Assembly (NCBI RefSeq): GCF_021352225.1
Contig: NZ_JAAUVI010000007.1
Span: 76,016 to 140,015, forward strand
From: Methylobacterium sp. C25
GTDB taxonomy: Bacteria > Pseudomonadota > Alphaproteobacteria > Rhizobiales > Beijerinckiaceae
Reading direction: 5' to 3'
DNA: 64,000 bases
Shown: one piece after another, positions 1 through 7,940 of the stretch
Position numbering within the stretch: position 1 is the first letter of the stretch
Layout: every line of letters starts with the position of its first letter
Translations under genes and position numbers: made by a program
The notes under the pieces: model-generated
The model's input: only the letters and a program-made list of their open reading frames with translations
The model's database searches: none
Told to the model about the DNA's origin: nothing

Positions 1-35
1 GAGCGGCCGGGTAGTCGGCTCTCGCATCAATACAC

Positions 36-119
36 CTGATCCTGAGGTGGAGACGCGCAGCGTCGGCCTCGAAGGAGGTGTCCAGTCATCGCACCGAAAA
101 CTGGGCCCTCCTTCGAGGC
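36..119. repeat. Degenerate copy of a dispersed palindromic repeat
   Basis: No convincing gene lies before position 202. Positions 66-78 and 107-119 form a perfect 13-bp inverted repeat (GCCTCGAAGGAGG and its complement). Just before it, around 40-50, is the string TCCTGAGGTGG, which also occurs at the core of the repeats near 51.0 and 52.3 kb. The arrangement looks like an eroded member of that intergenic palindrome family. Its function is unknown. Confidence 0.45.
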
Positions 120-201
120 TGCTTCGCAAACCTAATGATGAGGGCGTGGGCGGGGTGGGCGCCGTCTTTTCGCCGGCCTTGGTCCATGTCACAGGGCCGG
201 A

Positions 202-948
202 ATGAGCACCGTCGCCCCCGCTGTCATCCTGGTCGAGCCGCAACTGGCCGAGAATATCGGCATGACGGCCCGCGCCATGGCGAATTTCGGGCTGTCCGAA
301 CTGCGCCTCGTCGCGCCGAAGAACGGCTGGCCCAAGAAGGGCGTGCGCGAGGCGGCCTCGGGCGCTGTCCATGTCCTCGACGGTGCGCAGCTTTACGCAA
401 CCGTCGGCGAGGCCATTGCCGATCTGAACTTCGTGCTCGCCACCACGGCACGTGAGCGCGGGCAGATGAAGCGGGTCTATGCTCCCGATGCCGCCATGGA
501 GGAGGTCGCCGCGCGCAGAGGAGGCGGCCAGCGCGTCGGCATTCTGTTTGGGCGCGAGCGGGTCGGCCTCTCGAATGACGAGGTCTCTCTGGCCGACGCC
601 ATCGTCACCTTCCCGGTCACCGAAGAGTTTCCCTCACTCAACCTCGCCCAGGCGGTGCTCCTGGTCTCTTACGAGTGGCGCAGGGCAGCCGGTCTAGCCC
701 GGCAGCGCTTCGATGGCGCGATGACCTCCACGCCGGCAAGCCGCGAGGCCGTGCTCTCGCTGTTCGAGAGCCTGGAATCGGCACTGGGCGCGGCGGGCTT
801 CTACCCTCCGCACAAGCGCCTCGGCATCATCCGCAACATGCGCGACCGGCTGCACCGCATGGCGCTCACCGAGCAGGACGTCAGGACGTTTCGCGGCGCC
901 CTCAGGGCACTGACGCGCCGGGCCACGCGCGCGCAGGGCGAGGACTGA
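202..948 (+). CDS. TrmJ-like SPOUT RNA methyltransferase
   Basis: A 248-residue protein of the TrmH/SpoU superfamily, group 1 (TrmJ/LasT type). Members transfer methyl from S-adenosylmethionine to a ribose 2'-OH in tRNA or rRNA, and TrmJ acts on position 32 of the tRNA anticodon loop. Visible family motifs are NIG at residues 18-20, FGRE at 116-119 followed by VGLSNDE, and SLNLAQAV at 145-152; these build the trefoil-knot cofactor site. The basic C-terminal part (about 160-248) fits the short helical extension of TrmJ. The length is normal. The exact RNA target cannot be read from sequence. The gene is convergent with the dehydrogenase that follows, with a 6-base gap. Confidence 0.88.
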   Translation: MSTVAPAVILVEPQLAENIGMTARAMANFGLSELRLVAPKNGWPKKGVREAASGAVHVLDGAQLYATVGEAIADLNFVLATTARERGQMKRVYAPDAAMEEVAARRGGGQRVGILFGRERVGLSNDEVSLADAIVTFPVTEEFPSLNLAQAVLLVSYEWRRAAGLARQRFDGAMTSTPASREAVLSLFESLESALGAAGFYPPHKRLGIIRNMRDRLHRMALTEQDVRTFRGALRALTRRATRAQGED

Positions 949-954
949 GCGGCC

Positions 955-1971
955 TCAGGCCGCGACGCGCACCACGATCTTGCCGACATGCGTGCCCGCC
1001 GCGAGATGGGCGAGCGCCTGCTTCGCCTCGTCGAAGGCAAAGCTCCTGTCGATTACGGGCTTGATCTGGTGGAGCCCGATCACGCGGTTCATGTCCTCGA
1101 ACATCTCGCGCGAGCCCACCATCACGCCGCGCACGAGACAACTCGCGCCGAGGATGGCGAGCGGATCGAGCGGCTCGCCCTGGGCCAGCAACCCGACGAG
1201 CCCGATATGGCCCCCGGCCCGTGTCGAGGCGATCGAACGTGGCAGCGTTCCGGCGCCTCCGACCTCGACGACATGGTCGACCCCGGCGCCGCCGGTGATC
1301 CTGCGGACTTCCGTCTCCCAATCGGGCTGGCTGCGGTAGTTGATGACCGCGTCGGCGCCGAGCGCGCGCGCCTTCTCGAGCTTCGCGTCGCTTGAGGACG
1401 TCGCGATCACCCGTGCTCCGGCCGCGTGGGCGAGCTGGATTGCGAAAATCGAGACCCCGCCCGTCCCGAGCGTCAGCACGGTCTCGCCGGCCTTGAGCGG
1501 CTTCGCGCCGTAGAGCGCGTTCCAGGCTGTCACGGCGGCGCAGGGGAGGGCGGCGCCTTCCTCGAAGGAGAGATGATCCGGCAGCACGACGAGCCCATCC
1601 TCGTCGAAGACCTGGAATTCGCTCAGCACGCCGTCGATGGCGCCTCCGAGCGCCGTGTTCCAAGCGTCCGAGACCTGCGCACCACCCAGCCACGACTGCG
1701 AAAAGATGGCGGCGACGCGCTCGCCACCCTTGAAGCGCCTGACGCCGGGACCGACGGCGATGATCTCGCCAGCGCCGTCCGAGAGCGGGATCAGCCGATC
1801 GAGATTGACGGAGAACGGGTAGAGGCCGTTCGCGATCAGGATGTCGCGAAAATTCAGCGATGCGGCGTGAATCCTGACGAGAACCTGTCCGCGGCCCGGT
1901 TCAGGTTCAGGGCGCTCGGCGAGCGACCAGGACTCGAGACCGGTGGCTGAAGACATCTCGTAGGCGCGCAT
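955..1971 (-). CDS. Zinc-independent MDR-family NAD(P)-dependent oxidoreductase
   Basis: A 338-residue medium-chain dehydrogenase/reductase. The N-terminal GroES-like fold includes SLNFRDIL where zinc alcohol dehydrogenases carry the catalytic cysteine, so the catalytic zinc site is absent and a quinone-oxidoreductase or enoyl-reductase-like chemistry is more likely. A Rossmann motif GTGGVSIFAIQLA follows at about residue 170, then ATSSSDAKLEKARALGAD, the usual NADP-binding turn. The substrate is unknown. It is not obviously in an operon with its neighbours. A second MDR protein in the window (31352-32335) is a separate subfamily. Confidence 0.85.
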   Translation of the reverse strand: MRAYEMSSATGLESWSLAERPEPEPGRGQVLVRIHAASLNFRDILIANGLYPFSVNLDRLIPLSDGAGEIIAVGPGVRRFKGGERVAAIFSQSWLGGAQVSDAWNTALGGAIDGVLSEFQVFDEDGLVVLPDHLSFEEGAALPCAAVTAWNALYGAKPLKAGETVLTLGTGGVSIFAIQLAHAAGARVIATSSSDAKLEKARALGADAVINYRSQPDWETEVRRITGGAGVDHVVEVGGAGTLPRSIASTRAGGHIGLVGLLAQGEPLDPLAILGASCLVRGVMVGSREMFEDMNRVIGLHQIKPVIDRSFAFDEAKQALAHLAAGTHVGKIVVRVAA

Positions 1972-2155
1972 CCGCCGCTCTTCCTCCGGTTTGCTGCTCT
2001 TTGTTTTGACAGTCTTTCCGTTGTGCTGGTGCGTATCGCTATGACAACCAGACTTATGGGTACCTTCCCGGACTCTGTTTCCGCCCTAGGCCATCCGGCG
2101 GGGCCTTGACCTGCCCGGAACGCAACGGCTAACTGGTATAGCACAAGCTATACAT

Positions 2156-3061
2156 ATGAGCCTTGCCTTGCGAGCTGCCCGTCTCAACCCCGCCCTCCAC
2201 CCTGTGGCGATCGTCCTCGCCCTGGCGCTCGTCCCGGCGACGCTGGACGCCGCCCGGGCCGACTCCGTGCACGACGTCGATACCGAGCACCTGTTCGGCT
2301 TCACCGAGGGCTCTGACATCGGCGGTCCCGGCGAGCGCGAACTCGAATCCGAGACGACCGGCCGGCTGGGCAAGCGCGGCGGCCGATTCCAGGCCGTGGA
2401 CTCCGCCGTCGTCCTGAAACTGCCGCTGAGCGAGCGCTTCCGGATCGCCCCCGGCCTGAGCTTCGCGGCCTACGACATCGGCGTAGGCCCGGGCCTCGAC
2501 GATCGTCGCCTGACGAGCCTCGGCGGGGCCTCGGTCGAGGCGCGGACCCGGCTGCTGACGCGGCAGGAATCCCCGTTCGGGCTCACCCTCAACACGGTGG
2601 TCGGCGCGAACCGGATCGACCCGGCGACAGGGCTCGGCGCGCGCGGTGTGTCGGCGGAATTCGGGCTTCTCTTCGATCGCGAGATCGTGCCGGGCCAACT
2701 CGTAGCGGGCCTGAACCTCGTCTATGCCCTCGGCCAGTCACGCATCGATGGGTTCGATGCCATGCAGCGCGCCTCCGGCCTGGAGGTCTCCGCGGCGCTC
2801 TCGCAAAAATTCGCGCCCGGCACGTTTCTCGGACTCGAGGCCCGCTACGCACGGGCCTATTCCGGCACGGCCCTCGACCGTTTCAGTGGCGATGCGATCT
2901 ATCTCGGGCCGACGATCTATCGAGAATTGACCGACGCGACGTGGATCTCGTTCGCCTGGGGCGTACAGGTCGCGGGCAGCGAGACCGGCATGGGTTACGA
3001 CCAGGACCTGACGAATTTCGACCGGCACCAGGCGCGCCTCAGGATCGGCACGCATTTCTAG
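2156..3061 (+). CDS. Predicted outer-membrane beta-barrel protein
   Basis: A 301-residue protein with a long N-terminal signal peptide: a hydrophobic stretch ending at ATLDAARA near residue 34. The mature part alternates short amphipathic strands (for example FGLTLNTVVGA, LVAGLNLVYALG, ISFAWGVQVAG) and ends in ...RIGTHF; a terminal phenylalanine is the usual C-terminal signal for BAM-dependent barrel insertion. I do not recognise the family. The upstream 180 bases form a divergent promoter region shared with the dehydrogenase. A perfect palindrome that looks like a terminator follows immediately. Confidence 0.7.
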   Translation: MSLALRAARLNPALHPVAIVLALALVPATLDAARADSVHDVDTEHLFGFTEGSDIGGPGERELESETTGRLGKRGGRFQAVDSAVVLKLPLSERFRIAPGLSFAAYDIGVGPGLDDRRLTSLGGASVEARTRLLTRQESPFGLTLNTVVGANRIDPATGLGARGVSAEFGLLFDREIVPGQLVAGLNLVYALGQSRIDGFDAMQRASGLEVSAALSQKFAPGTFLGLEARYARAYSGTALDRFSGDAIYLGPTIYRELTDATWISFAWGVQVAGSETGMGYDQDLTNFDRHQARLRIGTHF

Positions 3062-3084
3062 AAACGGCCGGGCCCGGCCGTTTC
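3061..3084. terminator. Bidirectional terminator palindrome
   Basis: A perfect 24-base palindrome, with arms GAAACGGCCGGG and its complement, sits between the convergent outer-membrane protein and Dyp peroxidase genes. Its first base overlaps the TAG stop of the former. The GC-rich stem is flanked by A and T on both sides, as expected for a terminator used from either direction, although the T tracts are short. Confidence 0.55.
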
Positions 3085-3090
3085 AGCCGA

Positions 3091-4059
3091 TCAGGCAGCG
3101 CCGCCGCCAGCCAGTTTCGCCAGCGTGGACCGCGATGGCGCGAAGAAGGTCGTGCCGGTCTGCGGTGTCGAGAAATCGAGGAGCCGGTCGTAGGAGCCCG
3201 GCGGATCGCCGACGAACATGCGCTCCAGCATCTTCTCGATCACCCAGAGACGGCGCGCATATCCGATGAAGTAGGTGCCGAACTCGCGCCGCCCGGCGCT
3301 TCCGAACGGCATGTTGTCTCGCAGGATGTCGTGCTCGACGCCCTCGGCGTCGACGATCGTCGCGAGGGACTTGTGCGACTTGCGGGGCGCCGCGTCGTCG
3401 TCGAGCTCGATGTTGTCGGCCTTGGTGCGGCCGATGATCTTTTCCTGCGCGTCGGCGCCGAGCGCCTTCCAGGTCACGAGATCGTGCAGGTATTTCTGGG
3501 TCACGACGTAGCTGCCGCCGGCGAAGCGAGGATCCTCGTCGCCCACCAGGGCCGCGTCCGGAATGTCCTGACCGACCGGGTTGGCCGTGCCGTCGATGAA
3601 GCCGAGGAGGTCCCTCGCGTCGAAGTAGCGAAAGCCCGAGGTCTCATCGACGACACGGGCCGCGTCGCCGAGCCCGTCGAGCAGAAGCTTGGCGAGCTCG
3701 AAGCACAGGTCGACCCGCTCCGCGCGGATGTGGAACAGCAGGTCGCCTGCGGTCGAGGGCGCCTTGTGTGCCGGTCCGTCGATGGGGGTGAAAGGTTTGA
3801 GTTCGGCCGGGCGCTCGGTCGGATCGAGACGGTCCCACAGCCTGGAGCCGATCGCGGCGATGCAGGACAGCTTTTCGTCGAGGGCGCGAAAGCCGACCGT
3901 CTTGAGAAGGTCGTCGAGGCTGTCGAGCGTCGCGCGGACACTGGCGATCGCGGCATCGCCTTCGACGATGTCGAGGACGAGGAAGATCGCGGCGCGGGAG
4001 AGTGGAGCTTCGATGCTCTGGGCATCGATTGGCACCCGATCCCAGGTCTGGCCTGCCAT
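3091..4059 (-). CDS. Dye-decolorizing (Dyp-type) heme peroxidase
   Basis: About 322 residues. The Dyp signature GFIDGTANP is at about residues 153-161 and supplies the catalytic aspartate. A histidine in RKSHKS (about 227) is a candidate proximal heme ligand, and ILRDNMPFG carries the conserved distal arginine. There is no twin-arginine signal, so it is probably cytosolic (YfeX-like) rather than exported like EfeB. A GTG six bases upstream could extend the frame, but the GGAG of the ribosome-binding site overlaps it; GGAG lies 5 bases before the ATG at 4059, so that ATG is preferred. The physiological substrate is unknown. Confidence 0.88.
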   Translation of the reverse strand: MAGQTWDRVPIDAQSIEAPLSRAAIFLVLDIVEGDAAIASVRATLDSLDDLLKTVGFRALDEKLSCIAAIGSRLWDRLDPTERPAELKPFTPIDGPAHKAPSTAGDLLFHIRAERVDLCFELAKLLLDGLGDAARVVDETSGFRYFDARDLLGFIDGTANPVGQDIPDAALVGDEDPRFAGGSYVVTQKYLHDLVTWKALGADAQEKIIGRTKADNIELDDDAAPRKSHKSLATIVDAEGVEHDILRDNMPFGSAGRREFGTYFIGYARRLWVIEKMLERMFVGDPPGSYDRLLDFSTPQTGTTFFAPSRSTLAKLAGGGAA

Positions 4060-4171
4060 GGACACTCCGTCTTTCGGGCACGGAATGCGGATCCGCGGCT
4101 CCTTAGACCGTGTCTAGCTTGAGCACTCGCGATTCTCTATCGGGCGCCTCGCGCGGTGGAGACCAGCCTCT

Positions 4172-4804
4172 TCACGGCCGGATCTCGATCGGGGTGTCGA
4201 CGTCGACCCGCGAATAGATCGCCTCCATCTCGGCATTGGTCACGCCGACGCAGCCGCTGGTCCAGTCGGTGAGGCGGTGGAGCCCGCCAATCCAGCCGAG
4301 CCCGTTCATGATGCCGTGGACCATGATGTCGCCGCCGGGTGAATAGCCGCCCGATGCGGCCGCGGCTTCGTCGGCCTGGTTCGGGTAGGACACCTTGAGC
4401 GAGAGATGCGCCACGCTGCCCGGATTCTTGTACTCGATCTTGTAGCGGCCCTCGGGCGTGCGCCCGTCACCCTCCCGCTGCTTGTGGCCGACGGGGCTGA
4501 AGCCGAGCGAGACGGGATAGGTTGCGAGCACCTTTTCACCCCGCATCAGGGTCAGCCGCCGAGCGCCCTTCTCGACGAGGATGAGGTCGGCGCGCTCGGA
4601 CGCGGGCACGAGGGCGGGCTCGGTGCGGAAGATCTGCAAGTAGTCCACGGCCACGATGGCGATCGCGGCCAAAACCGCGACGCCGAACAGCGATCCGATC
4701 GTCCACACGACACGCATTGGGATGTGCCTGCTCGCTTGCGGCCTCGATGCTCCATGATGATCGGCGATCATGGCGCTTTGCGGTTGCGCCTGCTCGATGG
4801 TCAT
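4172..4804 (-). CDS. Membrane-anchored L,D-transpeptidase (YkuD domain)
   Basis: A 210-residue protein. A cytoplasmic N-terminus of about 30 residues is followed by one membrane segment (VVWTIGSLFGVAVLAAIAIV) and a periplasmic YkuD domain. The catalytic region reads DIMVHGIMNGLG, then TSGCVGVTN with the nucleophile cysteine; the typical HG...S-x-GC signature is intact. Such enzymes form 3-3 peptidoglycan cross-links or attach proteins to peptidoglycan. DGRTPEGRY is the usual substrate-binding loop. The gene is 57 bases upstream of the receiver-protein gene's end on the same strand, which does not prove co-transcription. Confidence 0.88.
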   Translation of the reverse strand: MTIEQAQPQSAMIADHHGASRPQASRHIPMRVVWTIGSLFGVAVLAAIAIVAVDYLQIFRTEPALVPASERADLILVEKGARRLTLMRGEKVLATYPVSLGFSPVGHKQREGDGRTPEGRYKIEYKNPGSVAHLSLKVSYPNQADEAAAASGGYSPGGDIMVHGIMNGLGWIGGLHRLTDWTSGCVGVTNAEMEAIYSRVDVDTPIEIRP

Positions 4805-4861
4805 TCCGGGGCCGCCAGCCGCATTCAGGCCGTGCGACGGCGAGAGCGGTCGATCCAGCGT

Positions 4862-5245
4862 TCAGGCTGCGCTGACCACCGCGCGAAGCGTCCGCACCAG
4901 GGCCGAGGGCTGGTAGGGCTTGGAAATGAAACGTGCGCCTTCCGGGAGATCGTGCGGGCCGGGAAAGCCCATGCCGGAGACGACGAGTACCGGGATCTCG
5001 GGCCAGCGGCGGGAGACGAGACGGGCCAGCGCGAAACCGTCCATGGAGCCCTGCGGCATGTCCACGTCGGTCATCAGCACGCCGACGTCATCGCGGCCCT
5101 CGAGCATGGTCAAGGCTTTGTCGGCATGGGGAGCTTCGAGAACGGTGAAGCCTGCCTCCGCGAGGGTATCGGAGGCCTCCATCAGGAGAAGCCCATCGTC
5201 TTCGACGAGCAGGACGACAGGATTCTCGGAGGGGTCGTCTGTCAT
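4862..5245 (-). CDS. Single-domain response regulator (CheY-like)
   Basis: A 127-residue stand-alone receiver domain. The acidic pair is in VEDDGLLL, the phospho-acceptor aspartate in MTDVDMP (about residue 60), the conserved Ser/Thr in VVSGMG and the lysine in ISKPY. There is no output domain, so it must act by protein-protein contact, as CheY- or phosphorelay-type receivers do. No histidine kinase is adjacent. A partner cannot be assigned from context. Confidence 0.87.
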   Translation of the reverse strand: MTDDPSENPVVLLVEDDGLLLMEASDTLAEAGFTVLEAPHADKALTMLEGRDDVGVLMTDVDMPQGSMDGFALARLVSRRWPEIPVLVVSGMGFPGPHDLPEGARFISKPYQPSALVRTLRAVVSAA

Positions 5246-5328
5246 CAGCGATGATTACGCTTCCACAAGGCGGTTTCGTGCGCCGTAAAGGCGGGGCGCC
5301 GGGAGGTCAAGGATTGGCGAGTGCTTGG

Positions 5329-5405
5329 TTGTGCGATGCAATGTGTGCCGACCACCCATGGCCTTGATCCGTCACACGGCTTCGGCGAAACGGCGCATCG
5401 CACAA
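5329..5405. repeat. Long-range 11-bp perfect inverted repeat
   Basis: The arms TTGTGCGATGC (5329-5339) and GCATCGCACAA (5395-5405) are exact complements separated by 55 bases. They lie between the start of the receiver gene and the end of mucR. This could be an operator pair, a structured RNA stem or chance. No open reading frame in this gap looks real. Confidence 0.4.
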
Positions 5406-5470
5406 AAGCGTGATCGATCCTTCGGCGGCGAATGACCGCCTGCCCGGCAGATCCGATGCCTCGGAGAGAG

Positions 5471-5494
5471 GCCGGGGTCGAGCATCCGACCCCG
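5471..5494. terminator. Possible terminator hairpin downstream of mucR
   Basis: CCGGGGTCG (5471-5479) pairs perfectly with CGACCCCGG (5486-5494) around a 6-base loop. It lies 45 bases past the mucR stop on that gene's downstream side. No T-rich tract follows in the mucR direction; in the plus direction the stem is followed by GCGTTT. It is probably a transcript end but not a textbook intrinsic terminator. Confidence 0.35.
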
Positions 5495-5538
5495 GGCGTT
5501 TCTGATCGCCGGGGCCGGAGCGGTATCGAGGGTCGAGC

Positions 5539-6042
5539 TCAGGCCGCCTCGGTGGTCTTCTTGCGGCCGCGGGTCTTCTTGGGAGCCTCGCTGACGGCTT
5601 CGGTCGTCTCGGCGGCCTTGGTGGCCGGCTTGCGGCGCTGCTGGCCGAGGCCGAGATCCTTGGCGAGCGCCGAGCGGGCAGCCGAGTAGTTGGCGGAGAC
5701 GGTGGGGTAGTCGGCCGGCAGGCCGTAGCGGGCGCGATAGGTCTCGAAGTCGAGGCCATGCGTCGAAAGGTGCCGCTTCAGCGTCTTGTAGGGCTTGCCA
5801 TCGATAAAGGAGATCAGCGCATCCGGCGTGATCGACTTCTTGATCTGGCTCGAAGAAGCCTTCTCAACCGACTCGTCCGGCGCAGCTGCAGGAGCGGACA
5901 GATTGGCCAGCGCGGCGTGAACCTGCGAGATCAGCCCCGGAAGATCAGCGGCAGGCAGGGAATTGTTGGAGACATAAGCCGATACCAGATCGGCGGCGAG
6001 TTCGACACGGTCGAGTGGCAGGGCTTCAGTACTGTCCGACAT
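5539..6042 (-). CDS. MucR/Ros-family transcriptional regulator lacking canonical zinc cysteines
   Basis: A 167-residue MucR-like protein. The family core runs from SITPDALISFIDGKPYK through TLKRHLSTHGL to YRARYGLPADYP and the basic segment ARSALAKDLGLGQ (about residues 75-140). Classical Ros proteins have a Cys2His2 finger starting CLEDG; here the matching segment reads ISFIDGK, with no cysteine, as in the known zinc-free Ros homologues. The C-terminus has an extra Lys/Thr-rich tail with KTRGRKK, resembling an AT-hook. MucR proteins are global, H-NS-like repressors of exopolysaccharide, motility and virulence genes that bind AT-rich DNA. The AT-rich region upstream of this gene suits autoregulation. 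Confidence 0.85.
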   Translation of the reverse strand: MSDSTEALPLDRVELAADLVSAYVSNNSLPAADLPGLISQVHAALANLSAPAAAPDESVEKASSSQIKKSITPDALISFIDGKPYKTLKRHLSTHGLDFETYRARYGLPADYPTVSANYSAARSALAKDLGLGQQRRKPATKAAETTEAVSEAPKKTRGRKKTTEAA

Positions 6043-6180
6043 TTGTAGCTTCCTGTGTTTGGCTCACACCATTTGTGACCTATGCGGATCGTAAAAAGAT
6101 TCAAGCGTTTTTTTCAGTGATCGCGCAGGTTCGGCACGTTTTCACGTATAAAAATCCGTTCGTGACCATGGTCTGGCGCC
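6043..6180 (-). promoter_or_regulatory. AT-rich mucR upstream region
   Basis: This stretch is much more AT-rich than its surroundings, with runs such as GTAAAAAGATTC, GCGTTTTTTTC and CGTATAAAAATCC (plus strand). It must hold the mucR promoter. MucR-family proteins prefer AT-rich targets with T-A steps, so autoregulation here is a reasonable inference. I cannot fix the -35 and -10 boxes. Confidence 0.45.
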
Positions 6181-6566
6181 TTTAGGCCCTGTCGGAGCCT
6201 GTTGTGCGGAAAAGGAGAACGAGTTTTGGCGGCGGCGAAGCACTCGCGAGACCGCGACGGAACCAGGTTTGATCTGACGCCGAGAGCCGATTCGCGAGGC
6301 TCGTTTCGAATCGACGTCTGCCTCGTCTGCGTCGACGGGATTAAAGCGCCAATGCGGCCGGCGAGAGCGGCCAGCGCCCGGGCGCTGGGGGTTACGCCGC
6401 TCGTCTTGGTCTCGATTGCAGCGATACTGACGAGTTCTTGACGTGAGCGTGGCCGGGTGCAGGCAGGTCGCCGATGCGCCGGTTCATGGAGAAGCCACGG
6501 CCGTCGCGGCCGCCCGCAACGACGTGCGGCGGGTTTCGCCTCGGGTGCGATGGGCCGTCCGGAGGT
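6181..6566. other. Intergenic region between mucR and metY, no convincing gene
   Basis: The span holds no gene I can support. A plus-strand frame from a TTG near 6223, preceded by AAAGGAG, could encode about 70 residues ending at 6441 with a hydrophobic C-terminus. Its composition and the lack of any recognisable domain make this weak. No clear terminator for metY is visible. Confidence 0.3.
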
Positions 6567-7847
6567 TCAGGCGTTCAGGGCCGCGTCGAGATCGTCGATG
6601 AGGTCGAGCGCGTCCTCGATGCCGATCGAGAGGCGCACCACTTCCGGGCCGGCACCAGCCGCGCGCTTCTGGTCGTCGGTGAGCTGGCGGTGCGTGGTCG
6701 AGGCAGGGTGGATCACCAGCGAGCGCGTATCGCCGATATTGGCGAGATGGCTGAACAGCTGGAGGTTCGAGACGAGCTTCACCCCCGCCTCGTAGCCGCC
6801 CTTCAGGCCAAAGGTGAAGACCGCGCCGGCGCCCTTCGGCGTGTAGCGCTTGGCGAGCGCGTGGTAGCGGTCGGACTCGAGCCCCGGATAGCTCACCCAG
6901 GCGACGGCCGGATGCTTCTGCAGGAATGTCGCCACCTGCAGCGCATTGTCGGAATGGCGCTGCATCCGCAGCGGCAGGGTTTCGATGCCGTTGAGGATCA
7001 TGAACGCGTTGAACGGCGACAGCGCCGGGCCGAGATCGCGCAGGCTCAGGACCCTGACGGCGATGGCGAAACCGAAATTCCCGAACGTCTCGGAGAGCAC
7101 CATGCCGGCATATTCCGGGCGCGGCTTGGAGAGCATCGGGTAGCGCTCGTCGCCCTCCCAGCGGAAGGAACCGCCATCGACGATCAGGCCGCCGATGGAG
7201 TTGCCGTGGCCGCCCAGGAACTTCGTCGCCGAGTGCACGACGATGTCGGCTCCATGCTCGAAGGGCTTGATCAGGTACGGCGTCGCCATGGTGTTGTCGA
7301 CGATCAGCGGGATGTTGTGCCGCTTCGCAATGGCCGAGAGCGCCGCGATGTCCGTGATCACGCCGCCGGGATTGGCGATGGATTCGCAGAAGATCGCCTT
7401 GGTGCGCGAGGTGATCGCGGCTTCGAAGGTGGCCGTGTCGTCGGTATCGGCCCAGACCACGTTCCAGCCGAAGCTCTTGTAGCTGTGATTGAACTGGTTG
7501 ATCGAGCCGCCGTAGAGCCGGTTCGAGGCCACGAATTCGTCGCCCGGCTGCATCAGCGCGTGCATGGTCAGGAACTGGGCCGCGTGGCCCGAGGAGACGG
7601 CAAGCGCCGCCGTGCCGCCTTCGAGCGCCGCGATGCGCTCCTCCAACACCGCGTTGGTCGGGTTGGTGATCCGCGAATAGATGTTGCCGAAGGCCTGCAG
7701 ACCGAACAGCGAGGCGGCGTGGTCCACGTCGTCGAAGACGAAGGACGTGGTCTGATAGATCGGCGTCGCACGGGCACCGGTCGCCGGGTCCGGTGTCGCT
7801 CCGGCGTGGATCGCCAAGGTGTTGAAGCCGGGCTCGCGGTCGCTCAT
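6567..7847 (-). CDS. metY: O-acetylhomoserine aminocarboxypropyltransferase (sulfhydrylase)
   Basis: A 426-residue fold-type I PLP enzyme of the Cys/Met metabolism family. It converts O-acetylhomoserine and sulfide to homocysteine in methionine synthesis. The start [16 protein letters not shown] is typical of MetY. The PLP lysine is in [14 protein letters not shown], and SSGHAAQ and SRITNPT are conserved family segments. Its length of about 430 fits MetY rather than the shorter MetB/MetC/MetZ enzymes. GAGGAG lies just before the ATG. It is divergent from the MFS transporter gene with 93 bases between. I see no SAM-II riboswitch consensus in that gap. Confidence 0.9.
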   Translation of the reverse strand: MSDREPGFNTLAIHAGATPDPATGARATPIYQTTSFVFDDVDHAASLFGLQAFGNIYSRITNPTNAVLEERIAALEGGTAALAVSSGHAAQFLTMHALMQPGDEFVASNRLYGGSINQFNHSYKSFGWNVVWADTDDTATFEAAITSRTKAIFCESIANPGGVITDIAALSAIAKRHNIPLIVDNTMATPYLIKPFEHGADIVVHSATKFLGGHGNSIGGLIVDGGSFRWEGDERYPMLSKPRPEYAGMVLSETFGNFGFAIAVRVLSLRDLGPALSPFNAFMILNGIETLPLRMQRHSDNALQVATFLQKHPAVAWVSYPGLESDRYHALAKRYTPKGAGAVFTFGLKGGYEAGVKLVSNLQLFSHLANIGDTRSLVIHPASTTHRQLTDDQKRAAGAGPEVVRLSIGIEDALDLIDDLDAALNA

Positions 7848-7940
7848 GGGGTACTCCTCGCGCAGTCGTGTACGCCCGCAGTTCCGAGTGAGGCAAGCCG
7901 ATGCATTGCGCGGAGGAAACTCGGCTATACAGCCGCCGCC

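Noticed and set aside
6202..6441. Small plus-strand gene between mucR and metY
   Set aside because: A ribosome-binding-like AAAGGAG exists, but the start would be TTG and the translated composition gives no support.
6474..7940. Long plus-strand frame continuous with the MFS gene, giving a 909-residue protein
   Set aside because: The first 489 codons are the antisense of metY; composition is Arg/Gly-rich without domains, and the MFS family start is the ATG at 7941.
7848..7940. SAM-II riboswitch upstream of metY
   Set aside because: The gap is only 93 bases and lacks the A-rich pseudoknot consensus.
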